NCBI RefSeq assembly: GCF_014898815.1
Contig: NW_026515406.1
Span: forward strand, 62,001-126,000
Reading direction: 5' to 3'
DNA: 64,000 nt
From: Panonychus citri
Taxonomy: Eukaryota; Arthropoda; Arachnida; Trombidiformes; Tetranychidae
In this document: positions 24,864-37,197 of the stretch, piece by piece
Layout of the letters: every line of letters starts with the position of its first letter
Position numbering within the stretch: the first letter of the stretch is position 1
Program-made: the position numbers and the translations under genes
Notes under the pieces: model-generated
Told to the model about the DNA's origin: nothing
What the model saw: the letters and a program-made list of their open reading frames with translations, nothing else
The model's database searches: none

Positions 24864-27800
24864 ACACTAATCTCAATCAAATCACCTTAAGATGTTAACC
24901 TTTGTTATCTTTGGTCAACAAACTGACCTCCTACCAATAACATGCACACACTGTTACCTTTAATACTCTTGACCATTCAATCAAATATCACAAGTACATT
25001 AATAAATAGTCAGAGGGAAAGAGAAACAAAAGAGAGAGAAATATTTTCCCAGGTAAATAATTGATTGAATTTGATGTTGATTTAAATTAATTCTGTTTCT
25101 TTAATTGTTTCATCTAATTTTTTTCTCTCTTTTTCCTCTTATTATTGCCCTAATAGTTTATAAAAAGAGAGAGAGAGAGAAAGAAAGAGAGAGAATTGGA
25201 AATAAATTGTTACCATTATGTATTTTAATGGTGTTATATCGTTATGATTGTTAACAATTAAATGACCATTTGATTGATCACTTTTACCATGTTCATGATA
25301 TACTAATTATTATTATACTAATCATTTACTAATCATTAACAGTTGTAACAATTTTCTCTCCCAATTGTTTCCCTTAAATGTAATAGTAAAAAGGTGTAAT
25401 CAAAGTTAATTGAAAACTAAAAGCTAACTTGAGGCAATTGTAACTATTTCTTTCAATCTCACCAAAGTCTCTAATTGTAATTAGTTAATTACTATGATCA
25501 ATATTATGATTAAATACTTCGAGCCGATCACCCATATAAACACTCACACTCTCACTCACATACATTCACATCCATAGACACTCACACACTCACACACCTT
25601 AACATTTTCATCTTCATTCAATTATCATCTTTATCTTCATCATCCTCCAACTTCATCTTCATCTTCATCTTCATCTTCATCTTCATCACTATTTCTTGTG
25701 GTTTCTACACCAAGACAACTAACTATAAATGATGATAGCGATCAAATTGATTAGGATAAAGATGATGAGACTGATGATTATGATGATATTATCTTCCCTT
25801 ATCTTCATCACTTTAATATTATTATTATATTATAGTTAATAAGATGATGATGAAGATAAGTTTAATTCAAAATCATCATCATCATCATCATTTTCACTCC
25901 CTGTTTATATCATGTTGATATGGTCACGAAGTACGTGGTCACTATAATTAACCGAATTTAATTTAATTTAACTTCAACAATAATTAAGGTACAATACCTA
26001 TGGCTCAGTTTATATCAACAATTAAAACACAAGAAATGAAAAACAAATCAAACCAATACAAAATTTGATTCTAAGATATTAAAATGATTTAATAAAAAAT
26101 TTAATCGACTTCGGATATCAATTGGATTCTATTTGTTTTAATCATCAACAGATTGATTATTTGCAATTAAGCTCAGCTGTTTCGGATAATAAACAACGCG
26201 AAGTGCATTAAATTGGTGTAGTTTGATTTGAGTATCAAGTACATACATGTTTGTATTAATATCTGATGATTGATTGTTGGATGAGAAATAAAATAATTTG
26301 GGTTTGATTGTGTAATGATTATCATTCACTTTTAACAATTAAATATGTGTGAAGATATTGAGGTTTGTAATTGACAAATTGTGTATTCGATTGTATGGTT
26401 ATTGTTGATTTGTGGCTGATTGTAACCATTTATCTTATCATTAGAATACAATTAAGGTGATGATGTGTGTCCATCTCTTCATTGTGAAGAGAAAACTGGA
26501 CACACAAAGAAGATTAAGACTTTTAGGTGAAAGAATCAAAATTTACATACAATTAAATCTCATTTTGTCTCATTCACAATTCAATTGATCTTATTTTCTG
26601 GTTGCCCAATAGCTTTTCACTTAAGGCTCATTAGATAAACTCAATGGTCAAGGTGACCACAGTTCACAATGACCATTGATGGAAAATAATAATGAAATAT
26701 GTAAATGAGAATGAGAATGTGACTGTGGCTGTGGCTGAGGATGAAGATGAGGAGAAGGATGATATCTTCATTGGAACAGAAAGAAAGAAAGAAAAAGAGT
26801 AAAAAAGTGAGTGAGAGAAAGTGAGTATATATTTCATATAAGATTCTTTTACGAATCGATTGTATTTTCGAATTACTTTTTTTGTCCTTCTATTCAAAGT
26901 GACACATTATTTTATTGTTATTCTATTATAACAAGACAAACTCCTCTTCCTACTCCTTTACACCATTTTCTCCCTCTTTCTCTATTTCTCCTTTAACCTC
27001 CCACCTTCATCCCTCCTTCATCTTCATCTTCATCTTTATCCTTTTTCTTTCTTGAAAAACTCTCAAGGTTAACATGTTGATGTTTGTCCTTTTTTTGTCA
27101 ATGAAACCGAGATTAAGATGAAGATATATAAAGATGAGAAAGAATGAGGAAGAAGAAAAAGAAAGAAAAAGAAAGAAAGATAAAAGTGGATCAAAGGTGA
27201 TCTATGTTCGGTCAGTGTAACTGGTCAGTTTACTCTTTTCTTCCTTTTTTTCTCTTTTTCTGTTTGCCTTCTTCTCCTTCTTGTTTTCGGCTTTACTTTC
27301 ATTTTATTAATTCTTTCAATGGTCAAGCCGAGCCTTTTTCTTTTCTTTCTTTCTTTCTTTCCTCTCTCTCTCTCTCTTTTCATTCCTCTTTCTCTTTTTT
27401 CTTCCTCTTCCACTTCCAATGTTTTTTTTTATCAACAAACAAATACAATTGGATAACATGTTATCAATTCAATTAACATGTTAACTAATCTCAATAAAAT
27501 GATAGTCATCATCATCTTTTTATCATTGACCATTAGATAAACTGGACACTTGGTCATTTCGTCATTCAAAACGTCTTATTATTAATATAAATCGGATATT
27601 TATTGTCTTTCTCATCTATTGTTATTCCTTTTACTAGTATTCCAATTGATTGATTACAATATCATAATAATAATGATAAAAGTAGTTGACCAAAAGTTAT
27701 CATCATTTACCATCAGTTATTATGTTTCTTTCGTTGGAAACATTTCAAATGGTCAATATGGTAACTTTAATGGTCACTTTTCACTCAATTGTCTTTTTTA

Positions 27801-28131
27801 TCTTCTCTTTTATATTTTCTCTGTTTTTCTCTTTTCCTTGGAATCTTTTTCTATTCATTTTCATCTATTAAGTGATAACTTTATTTGTTTGTCGTCCATT
27901 CAAAGAGTCAACACGAATTCATTGTGTCCAGTCTTAGATAAAATGTCCATTGATTATTAAGAATCAATTTAACAAAAATTATCCAACTAATGAATTTAAT
28001 TAAGGAGAAACAATCTACAAGTTCTATAAATCATTTTCATTTATGATTAAACTTAATTAAAAAAGAATAGAGAAAATAAGTTAATCATTAATAATAATTT
28101 CAATTTCTAATTATCAACAACATCACAATGA

Positions 28132-28174
<43 letters not shown>

Positions 28175-29330
28175 AATAATAAGTGAGAAAGGGAGAAAAG
28201 ATGAAGATGATGATGAGGAGAATGAGGAGGAGAAGGGGATGGAAGAAGGAGGTTTTGATGGGATTTTCTTGATGTCAACAAATTACCTGAGATTTTAAAA
28301 CAATAGCAGTAAATTAAACAAACTAAATCGATTAACGGTTTCGGTCTAAGAGAAAGAAAAAACAAATAAACCCAAAACAACGCCTTCTAAATCATCTTTA
28401 GGTCAAAAAAGGCTTGACCATTGATCAACAACACCAACACCAACTTCCACATCCATATCCACAAGATCAACAACATCTTCAAAAGAAACACATGATTAGG
28501 ATAAAGATAATGATGAGGATGCACCCAAGTCCCAAGTCTCGAGTCTCTTGAGTCCTTTAATCAATTTCCAATCATAACAATTATCTTAATGATTGTGATG
28601 ACCAAGAGGATGTTACTAAAGCTCATCCTTGACCATTAACAACTACCATTCATCAACAGCAAAAAAATTTCAACAATAACAAATTCAACCTCCAATTAAT
28701 TATTTTTTTATCAATATTTACATTGTTATTAAATTATTATCAAATAAACAAAAATCCCTTTCCAACTCTATATCAAACAGAAATCAAATTTGATGAGTCT
28801 CGATACTCATCTATTAGTATAACAATTAACTTGAGTCTCAATTGAATAGTCTGAACAACTAATGATCCAGCTAATTAATTTCACAACAGGTTAATATTAT
28901 TATCTAAAGTTTATTAATCTTTTTTTTCTGAATAAAAAAATTTTCATTGATTAAAGTCTCGATTTTCCCATGACCATTAAATGGACTTTAGGTGAGCCCT
29001 TGCACGACCCAAGTCAAGATGATGAACACGACAGACACAATGGAGGAGGCGGAGGTGAAACCGAGATGAAAAGAGGTTCCATCACCCTGCCCCTTTCATT
29101 GACCACCACCACCACCTTCATCATCATCATCATCATCATCATCTTCACCCAAAACCCAGTGTTAACTTAATACAACATACACACCAAAAAGGTTGATCTC
29201 TGTTGATAACAATGAAAGTTTATTATTACGTTTAAAAGTGTAATATAATTAATGAACACCAATAATCAACTATAACCGGTAGGTTGACTTAATTATAACG
29301 GATTACATTTAATAATTAATAGGCTAACAA
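22828..29330 (+). repeat. Left arm of a giant inverted repeat
   Basis: Almost the whole stretch is the reverse complement of 29546-38617. Paired blocks read by eye: 22828-23828 with 37648-38617; 24330-26052 with 35939-37625; 26441-28120 with 33400-35461; 28120-28412 with 33104-33400 (also 31277-31514); 28412-28690 with 30955-31277; 28970-29330 with 29546-29925. Outer blocks look almost identical, while the block nearest the centre is visibly more diverged. Arm-specific pieces are 23829-24329, 26053-26440 and 28691-28969. The arm holds no gene I can support. It carries long CT runs (24773-24861) and GA runs (24410-24440, 28136-28170). Confidence 0.93.
24773..24861. repeat. CT dinucleotide microsatellite, ~88 bp
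   Basis: This is an uninterrupted (TC)n run in the left palindrome arm. Its partner in the right arm is the (GA)n run at 37132-37194, about 25 bp shorter, so the two arms have drifted in repeat number since the inversion arose. Confidence 0.97.
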
Positions 29331-29545
29331 CGATAATAAAAAAAAATTAACAACAAGCAATTTATTATTTAACAATGATTGCTATAATTTGGGTTTGGGT
29401 ACAATGTTTAATTAATTGTTGTTTACAACTACACCTTAATTTTAAGTGTATACACCAAGATTGTAAATATGAAATTACTTGTAACCTTTTTTTGTATTAT
29501 GCTGTTGATTGTATATATAACTTTACCTTTGTTAAGTTCCCCCCC
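29331..29545. other. Spacer at the centre of the palindrome
   Basis: This is about 215 bp of unpaired AT-rich sequence between the two innermost inverted blocks, near the symmetry axis of the 15.8-kb structure. No gene is seen in it. Confidence 0.8.
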
Positions 29546-29925
29546 TTAATTGTTAAGCTAAATCCGTTATAATTAAGTTAACCTACCGGTTATGTAGTTA
29601 ATTGTTGGTGTTCATTAATTTTCTCAACGTAATAATCATAATAATGCGAGAAAAAAAAACTTTGATTATCATTAACACAGAGTAACAACAATAATGTTAC
29701 TCTTGACCATTGGGTTTTTGGGTGAAGATGAAGATGAAAATGATGATGATAATGATGAAGATGATGATGAAGATGATGATGATGGTCAATGAAAGGGGCT
29801 GGGTGCTCTCTCCCACCTCCTCCTCCTCCTCCTCCTTTTATGTGTCTGTCGTGTTTGCCCTTGGCTTTGGGTCGTGCAAGGGCTCACCTAAAGGCTATTA
29901 TAATGACCATGGGAAAACCAAGACC

Positions 29926-30954
29926 TTAAATTGTTGTTTCGTTTTTTTTTGTTAACAATTAACTAATTGAATTCGATTCATAGTCTTCATTAAATTGTTA
30001 CTCTTAAAGATTGAACGTTAAAAAGGTTTGGTGAAAAACTTTCACGACAATTTGGATAAAAGTTTTTTCTTTTAATTTTTATTTTCTCGATTGAAAATTA
30101 AATATAATTGCAAACAATTAATCACAATTTAGAAAGTTTAGAAAACATCATGAATTTGCTAATTATCATGATTAAGATTATGACGATGATTTATCAAGAT
30201 AAGATTAGTTTCCATGTTGATTTATATTGCAATTGGAAACCAGAATTTGATTTGGATTTTTTTTTCTTCACTTTGTCTGACAATTTAAACTTGATTAACT
30301 TACCGTTGAAATTAATTAAATTGTTTTTGCTACTCTAATCAAATGATTTAATATGAACACACACAAACACAGAGAAATATATATACAGTCGCAATTAAAT
30401 ATTTCTATGCAATTAAATTGCAATTTAAGTGAGAGAATCAGAGAGAAAAAAAAATTAACAAATTGATTGAAACAATCAATCTACAGGAAAGTTAATCAAA
30501 ATTGTTGTAGATTAGCAATTAAGTTTGTCTCTCTTTCCTAAGCCACAATCAATTAATTCTGATCAATTATTCTTATGAAAACAAATCATACTAAACAATT
30601 TAATCATTTTTCAATCAAAAATCATTAATTAACTTGATTGTTTCAAGATTAGTTTGGCTCATGGCAACACATTTGAAAAGGTAAGAAAATTTTATCCCTG
30701 GGATTTGATTAACTTGGACTTTGATTGTCTTAAGGTGCTAATTAACCAACAATTAATGGGTTAAACAATTAAAGGTAAGATAAATAAATTGAAATGATTA
30801 AGGTAAATGAAAATATAATCATAAGATTTTAAAAAAAAATGAAAACAATCAAATGATTGAAAGTTAATCAAATTGAAAGGGATCTCCTAATTGTGATTAG
30901 ATGATTTTATTTTGTTTATATGATTAACTAACTGTAAGAAATTAATTGTTTTAT
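29926..30954. other. Right-arm-specific 1.0-kb segment, no gene seen
   Basis: The corresponding left-arm interval (28691-28969) is only ~280 bp and does not obviously align. The sequence is AT-rich with the usual caattaa words. The short open frames are not convincing. Confidence 0.5.
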
Positions 30955-31276
30955 TGATTGGAGGTTGAATTTGTTATTGTTGATATTTTTTTTTGCTGTT
31001 GATGAATGGTAGTTGTTAATGGTCAAGGATGCGCTTTGGTAACATCCTCTTGGTCATCACAATCATTAAGATAATTGTTATGATTGGAAATTGATTAAAG
31101 GACTCAAGAGACTCGAGACTTGGGACTTGGGTGCATCCTCATCATTATCTTTATCCTAATCATGTGTTTCTCTTGAAGATGTTGTTGATCTTGTGGATGT
31201 GGATGTGGATGTGGAAGTTGGTGTTGATGTTGGTGTTGGTGTTGGTATTGGTGTTGTTGGTGTTGTTGATCAATGG

Positions 31277-31514
31277 TCAAGCCTTTTTTGACCTAAAGAT
31301 GATTTAGAAGGCGTTGTTTTTGCGTTTATTTGTTTTTTTCTTTCTCTTAGACCGAAACCGTTAATCGATTTAGTTTGTTTAATTTACTGCTATTGTTTTA
31401 AAATCTCAGGTAATTTGTTGACATCAAGAAAATCCCATCAAAACCTCCTTCTTCCATCCCCTTCTCCTCCCCATTCTCCTCATCATCATCTTCATCTTTT
31501 CTCCCTTTCTCATT
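31277..31514. repeat. ~240-bp direct repeat, copy 1, on the 3' side of the dioxygenase gene
   Basis: This block starts at caagccttttttgacctaaa and recurs in the same orientation at 33104-33340. Weaker similarity continues to about 31595 (gattattagaaattgagattat, compared with the partner near 33410). The left palindrome arm has only one copy of it, at about 28175-28412 in inverse orientation. Confidence 0.93.
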
Positions 31515-31699
31515 TAATTTCTATTTTCTCTCTCTTCGTTTTTCTCTTGCATTCTCATTCTGTTACTGACGATTATTAGAAATTGAGATTATCACTTTAC
31601 TTGCTTAGAAATTTAGGTTTATTGATTATTAATCTGACTTTTGATTTTCGATATCAACGCCAAGTTGGCTAACTGTTTCGATATCAGTATTAATCAGTT

Positions 31700-32515
31700 T
31701 TATTTAGCCTCAGGATTTAAACCCAACGTGATTGCACTTGAGAATCTGGAACCATTGGAATCGAGTTTAATCAAAGTTTCGTCACCATGTTTTAGATAAA
31801 TATGATCTTTTTCATTGATCGTGAGTTGCTGATTATTCTGTGAATAAGGTTCGATTAATTTAAGTTGATAGGGTAATTGTTGATCGAAAAAGATTTGACC
31901 AACATATGAGATTTCATTGATTTCGGTTGTATTTTTAGCGAAAATTTCAACATGAATATGAAGACATCGTCCAAAGTACCAACCAGGAATAATGGTCTTG
32001 AAGTTAACTTGACCATTGGAATCGGTGACCTGGTAACCACGACAGAATCTTTCGTTGGTTGTTGGAGTGGGTCGACCATAACTACCAAAACCATTGTTTC
32101 CAGGTCGAGCATCTTCATAATATGGTCGATGTCCACCAAAAAAACCACCAACATCTTGACCTGCGTTGTTTACACCCGAGTAATTGCCCACAGCATTTGT
32201 ATGCCAAATATGAACATACATGTTTTCAAGGGGAGTACAATCATTGGAATTGACCAGATTAATTTTCAAATCTAATGGAACACCAATTTGACCATCCACA
32301 ATATCAGATCTCTCTAAATCATCGGATAAGAAATAAGGTCCTTCCGTATTGAAAGGTGAAAGGACGCACGAGTGTTGATTGGCCTCTCGCTTGTATTTAG
32401 CACAATTGACCACAGTTCGGTCATGATCCAAGTATTTACCTGGTCGATGGGGATCACCAAATGAAACACCGACAACGAAAGCCAATAAAACACAAGCAAA
32501 TACTAATTTAAACAT
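31700..32515 (-). CDS. Secreted intradiol ring-cleavage dioxygenase
   Basis: This single-exon gene encodes 271 residues. Residues 1-20 (MFKLVFACVLLAFVVGVSFG) are a signal peptide, so the enzyme is predicted to be secreted. Intradiol dioxygenases cleave catechol-type aromatic rings between the two hydroxyls with O2 and non-haem Fe(III). The family signature is present: VHIWHTNAVGNYS supplies Tyr112 and PGWYFGRCLHIH supplies Tyr180, His186 and His188, the expected two-Tyr two-His iron site, with Arg183 beside it. The catalytic site therefore looks intact. In spider mites this family is horizontally acquired, secreted and linked to detoxifying plant phenolics. The lack of introns fits that origin, while the signal peptide is a host adaptation. 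A TATA-like sequence (tatataag on the minus strand, 32614-32621) lies ~100 bp upstream of the ATG. The stop codon overlaps an aataaa hexamer. The gene lies in one arm of a large palindrome between direct repeats. Confidence 0.96.
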   Translation of the reverse strand: MFKLVFACVLLAFVVGVSFGDPHRPGKYLDHDRTVVNCAKYKREANQHSCVLSPFNTEGPYFLSDDLERSDIVDGQIGVPLDLKINLVNSNDCTPLENMYVHIWHTNAVGNYSGVNNAGQDVGGFFGGHRPYYEDARPGNNGFGSYGRPTPTTNERFCRGYQVTDSNGQVNFKTIIPGWYFGRCLHIHVEIFAKNTTEINEISYVGQIFFDQQLPYQLKLIEPYSQNNQQLTINEKDHIYLKHGDETLIKLDSNGSRFSSAITLGLNPEAK

Positions 32516-32613
32516 AATTAACTTTTACTTTCAGATGAAAAGGTTGACAAGTTATAATCAATTTAGCTCGTTGGTTAGTTTATTAATTAACTTGATCATT
32601 CTCTCTCCTAATA

Positions 32614-32621
32614 CTTATATA
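32614..32621 (-). promoter_or_regulatory. Probable TATA box of the dioxygenase gene
   Basis: Read on the minus strand the sequence is tatataag, about 100 bp upstream of the ATG at 32515. That leaves room for a short 5' leader. It is assigned by sequence and position only. Confidence 0.5.
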
Positions 32622-33103
32622 CTCATGTAAATGTTTCAATTAGCACTCGATAATGAGCACAACATTGTACCATGAAACTGAATCTATTAATAGACCATAA
32701 ATCATCAATAGTAACAATTAATCTGTAATCGAATCAATCATTTATTTCATTTTTATCGAATAATATTAAGATGAAGATAACAGTTGTTTGATGATTATCT
32801 TCATCTTATCATGTTTTCGATGTCTCTTCATTGAACTTTATTAATTTGGTATTGTTACAACTAATCTTATCAAATTAATCTTGGATTAATTGTTGGTTAA
32901 TTAATTACGCCTATCGGATTAGGGGATTCCAAAAGTCTTGTACCTAATCATGTTCTACTTTGGATAGAACCGCAGTTCCAACGGCAAATTAATCTCCAAT
33001 GGTTTCGATCTCAAAAATAAGTTTGACAGAATAACAGAAAAGTTCAATTGGTTTTGAGGTCAAGATTTTGCAATTTGAATATCGATACTTGAGATTGACA
33101 GAA

Positions 33104-33338
33104 TCAAGCCTTTTTTGACCTAAAGATGATTTAGAAGGCGTTGTTTTTGCGTTTATTTGTTTTTTTCTTTCTCTTAGACCGAAACCGTTAATCGATTTAG
33201 TTTGTTTAATTTACTGCTATTGTTTTAAAATCTCAGGTAATTTGTTGACATCAAGAAAATCCCATCAAAACCTCCTTCTTCCATCCCCTTCTCCTCCTCA
33301 TTCTCCTCATCCTCATCTTCATCTTTTCTCCCTTTCTC

Positions 33339-33340
<2 letters not shown>
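33104..33340. repeat. ~240-bp direct repeat, copy 2, on the 5' side of the dioxygenase gene
   Basis: This matches 31277-31514 in the same orientation with a few substitutions. A long CT run (about 33343-33389) follows. From there the sequence continues collinear (inverted) with the left arm, whereas copy 1 is collinear with the left arm on its other side. Together they mark an insertion, or a loss from the left arm, of about 1.8 kb. Confidence 0.93.
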
Positions 33341-33392
<52 letters not shown>

Positions 33393-34193
33393 TCATTGTG
33401 ATGTTGTTGATAATTAGAAATTGAAATTATTATTAATGATTAACTTATTTTCTCTATTCTTTTTTAATTAAGTTTAATCATAACAGAAAATGATTTATAG
33501 AACTTGTAGATTGTTTCTCCTTAATTAAATTCATTAGTTGGATAATTTTTGTTAAATTGATTCTTAATAATCAATGGACATTTTATCTAAGACTGGACAC
33601 AATGAATTTGTGTTGACTCTTTGAATGGACGACAAACAAATAAAGTTATCACTTAATAGATGAAAATGAATAGAAAAAGATTCCAAGGAAAAGAGAGAAA
33701 AACAGAGAAAATATAAAAGAGAAGATAAAAAAGACAATTGAGTGAAAAGTGACCATTAAAGTTACCATATTGACCATTTGAAATGTTTCCAACGAAAGAA
33801 ACATAATAACTGATGGTAAATGATGATAACTTTTGGTCAACTACTTTTATCATTATTATTATGATATTGTAATCAATCAATTGGAATACTAGTAAAAGGA
33901 ATAACAATAGATGAGAAAGACAATAAATATCCGATTTATATTTGTAATAAGACGTTTTGAATGACGAAATGACCAAGTGTCCAGTTTATCTAATGGTCAA
34001 TGATAAAAAGATGATGATGACTATCATTTTATTGAGATTAGTTAACATGTTAATTGAATTGATAACATGTTATCCAATTGCATTTGTTTGTTGATAAAAA
34101 AAACATTGGAAGAGGAAGAGGAAGAAAAGAGAAAGAGAAAGAGAAATGAAGCGAGAGAGAGAGAGAGAGAGCGAGAAAGAAAGAAAAGAAAAA

Positions 34194-34932
34194 GGCTCGG
34201 CTTGACCATTGAAAGAATTAATAAAATGAAAGTAAAGCCGAAAACAAGAAGGAGAAGAAGGCAAACAGAAAAAGAGAAAAAAAGGAAGAAAAGAGTAAAC
34301 TGACCAGTTACACTGACCGAACATAGATCACCTTTGATCCACTTTTATCTTTCTTTCTTTTTCTTTCTTTTTCTTCTTCCTCATTCTTTCTCATCTTTAT
34401 ATATCTTCATCTTAATCTCGGTTTCATTGACAAAAAAAGGACAAACATCAACATGTTAACCTTGAGAGTTTTTCAAGAAAGAAAAAGGATAAAGATGAAG
34501 ATGAAGATGAAGGAGGGATGAAGGTGGGAGGTTAAAGAAGAGAGAGAGAGAGAGAAAGAAAGAAAGAAAGAAAGAAAAGGCTCGGCTTGACCATTGAAAG
34601 AATTAATAAAATGAAAGTAAAGCTGAAAACAAGAAGGAGAAGAAGGCAAACAGAAAAGAGAAAAAGGAAGAAAAGTAAACTGACCAGTTACACTGACCGA
34701 ACATAGATCACCTTTGATCCACTTTTATCTTTCTTTCTTTTTCTTTCTTTTTCTTCTTCCTCATTCTTTCTCATCTTTATATATCTTCATCTTAATCTCG
34801 GTTTCATTGACAAAAAAAGGACAAACATCAACATGTTAACCTTGAGAGTTTTTCAAGAAAGAAAAAGGATAAAGATGAAGATGAAGATGAAGGAGGGATG
34901 AAGGTGGGAGGTTAAAGAAGAGAGAGAGAGAG
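34194..34932. repeat. 385-bp tandem duplication inside the right arm
   Basis: Sequence beginning ggctcggcttgaccattgaa at 34194 starts again at 34579. Both copies run through the same GA-rich, atagatcacc- and gaaggtggg-containing stretch to about 34550 and 34930. The left arm has the unit once (about 26990-27335). The duplication therefore postdates the inverted structure or was lost on the left. Confidence 0.92.
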
Positions 34933-37126
34933 AAAATGGTGTAAAGGAGTAGGAAGAGGAGTTTGTCTTGTTATAATAGAATAACAATAAAATAATGTGT
35001 CACTTTGAATAGAAGGACAAAAAAAGTAATTCGAAAATACAATCGATTCGTAAAAGAATCTTATATGAAATATATACTCACTTTCTCTCACTCACTTTTT
35101 TACTCTTTTTCTTTCTTTCTTTCTGTTCCAATGAAGATATCATCCTTCTCCTCATCTTCATCCTCAGCCACAGCCACAGTCACATTCTCATTCTCATTTA
35201 CATATTTCATTATTATATTCCATCAATGGTCATTGTGAACTGTGGTCACCTTGACCATTGAGTTTATCTAATGAGCCTTAAGTGAAAAGCTATTGGGCAA
35301 CCAGAAAATAAGATCAATTGAATTGTGAATGAGACAAAATGAGATTTAATTGTATGTAAATTTTGATTCTTTCACCTAAAAGTCTTAATCTTCTTTGTGT
35401 GTCCAGTTTTCTCTTCACAATGAAGAGATGGACACACATCATCACCTTAATTGTATTCTAATTCACAGTCTACGCTTAATTTGTCTAAAATCTAAAATCA
35501 ATTAATCAACAAGTGATCAAATTACAATAGTTGATGTTTCTCATTACACAATCAATTTGATTGTATAAAATTGTTACGCGTGCATAGAAACGGAAAAGCA
35601 ATTAGTTAATCATTTAACATTTGTGTCTGTTGATTTAATTCTAAATGCAGGCAATTAATTAATGATTGCTTAATGATTGTCTTAATGATGATCACAATCA
35701 TTGTTTTCATATTTAATTATTGTGAAGGTATTTTAATGATTATGATTATAATCAATTTTGACGCACTTTCTTAACTATTAATTAACTTTTTCATCAAAAT
35801 TGTTTAGTTGCTAAAAGTGCGCTAACCGTTAACAATTAAATCTGTTTTTAAAATGATAATTAAAAAGTTTCTTTGCCATTAATTAATAATCAATTTCCTA
35901 AATTGCTAAGATTAACTATTAAGGTTTTGTGATAATGATTTGATTTGTTTTCATTTCTTGTGTTTTAATTGTTGATATAAACTGAGCCATAGGTATTGTA
36001 CCTTAATTATTGTTGAAGTTAAATTAAATTAAATTCGGTTAATTATAGTGACCACGTACTTCGTGACCATATCAACATGATATAAACAGGGAGTGAAAAT
36101 GATTATGATGATGATGATGAGATTTTGAATTAAACTTATCTTCATCATCATCTTATTAACTATAATATAATAATAATATTAAAGTGATGAAGATAAGGGA
36201 AGATAATATCATCATAATCATCAGTCTCATCATCTTTATCCTAATCAATTTGATCGCTATCATCATTTATAGTTAGTTGTCTTGGTGTAGAAACCACAAG
36301 AAATAGTGATGAAGATGAAGATGAAGATGAAGATGAAGATGGAGGATGATGAAGATAAAGATGATAATTGAATGAAGATGAAAATGTTAAGGTGTGTGAG
36401 TGTGTGAGTGTCTATGGATGTGAGTGTATGTGAGTGAGAGTGTGAGTGTGAGTGTTTATATGGGTGATCGGCTCGAAGTATTTAATCATAATATTGATCA
36501 TAGTAATTAACTAATTACAATTAGAGACTTTGGTGAGATTGAAAGAAATAGTTACAATTGCCTCAAGTTAGCTTTTAGTTTTCAATTAACTTTGATTACA
36601 CCTTTTTACTATTACATTTAAGGGAAACAATTGGGAGAGAAAATTGTTACAACTGTTAATGATTAGTAAATGATTAGTATAATAATAATTAGTATATCAT
36701 GAACATGGTAAAAGTGATCAATCAAATGGTCATTTAATTGTTAACAATCATAACGATATAACACCATTAAAATACATAATGGTAACAATTTATTTCCAAT
36801 TCTCTCTCTCTCTCTCTCTCTTTTTTTTATAAACTATTAGGGCAATAATAAGAGGAAAAAGAGAGAAAAAAATTAGATGAAACAATTAAAGAAACAGAAT
36901 TAATTTAAATCAACATCAAATTCAATCAATTATTTACCTGGGAAAATATTTCTCTCTCTTTTGTTTCTCTTTCCCTCTGACTATTTATTAATGTACTTGT
37001 GATATTTGATTGAATGGTCAAGAGTATTAAAGGTAACAGTGTGTGCATGTTATTGGTAGGAGGTCAGTTTGTTGACCAAAGATAACAAAGGTTAACATCT
37101 TAAGGTGATTTGATTGAGATTAGTGT

Positions 37127-37131
<5 letters not shown>

Positions 37132-37194
<63 letters not shown>
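37132..37194. repeat. GA dinucleotide microsatellite
   Basis: This (GA)n run in the right palindrome arm is the partner of the longer (TC)n run at 24773-24861. Confidence 0.95.

Positions 37195-37197
<3 letters not shown>

Noticed and set aside
26664..26897. A 77-codon open frame repeated identically at 35005-35238
   Set aside because: The two frames are the same DNA in the two palindrome arms. The peptide is Ser/Phe-rich low complexity, so identity reflects the inverted repeat rather than a conserved gene.
27204..28380. Paired open frames in both palindrome arms (27204-28380 and 33242-34324)
   Set aside because: They are Leu/Phe/Ser or Arg/Glu homopolymer-like translations of CT/GA-rich DNA, open on both strands, without start context or domains.
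31952..32275. Plus-strand open frames of 60-107 codons inside the dioxygenase gene
   Set aside because: They are antisense shadows of a strongly supported coding sequence with an intact catalytic site.
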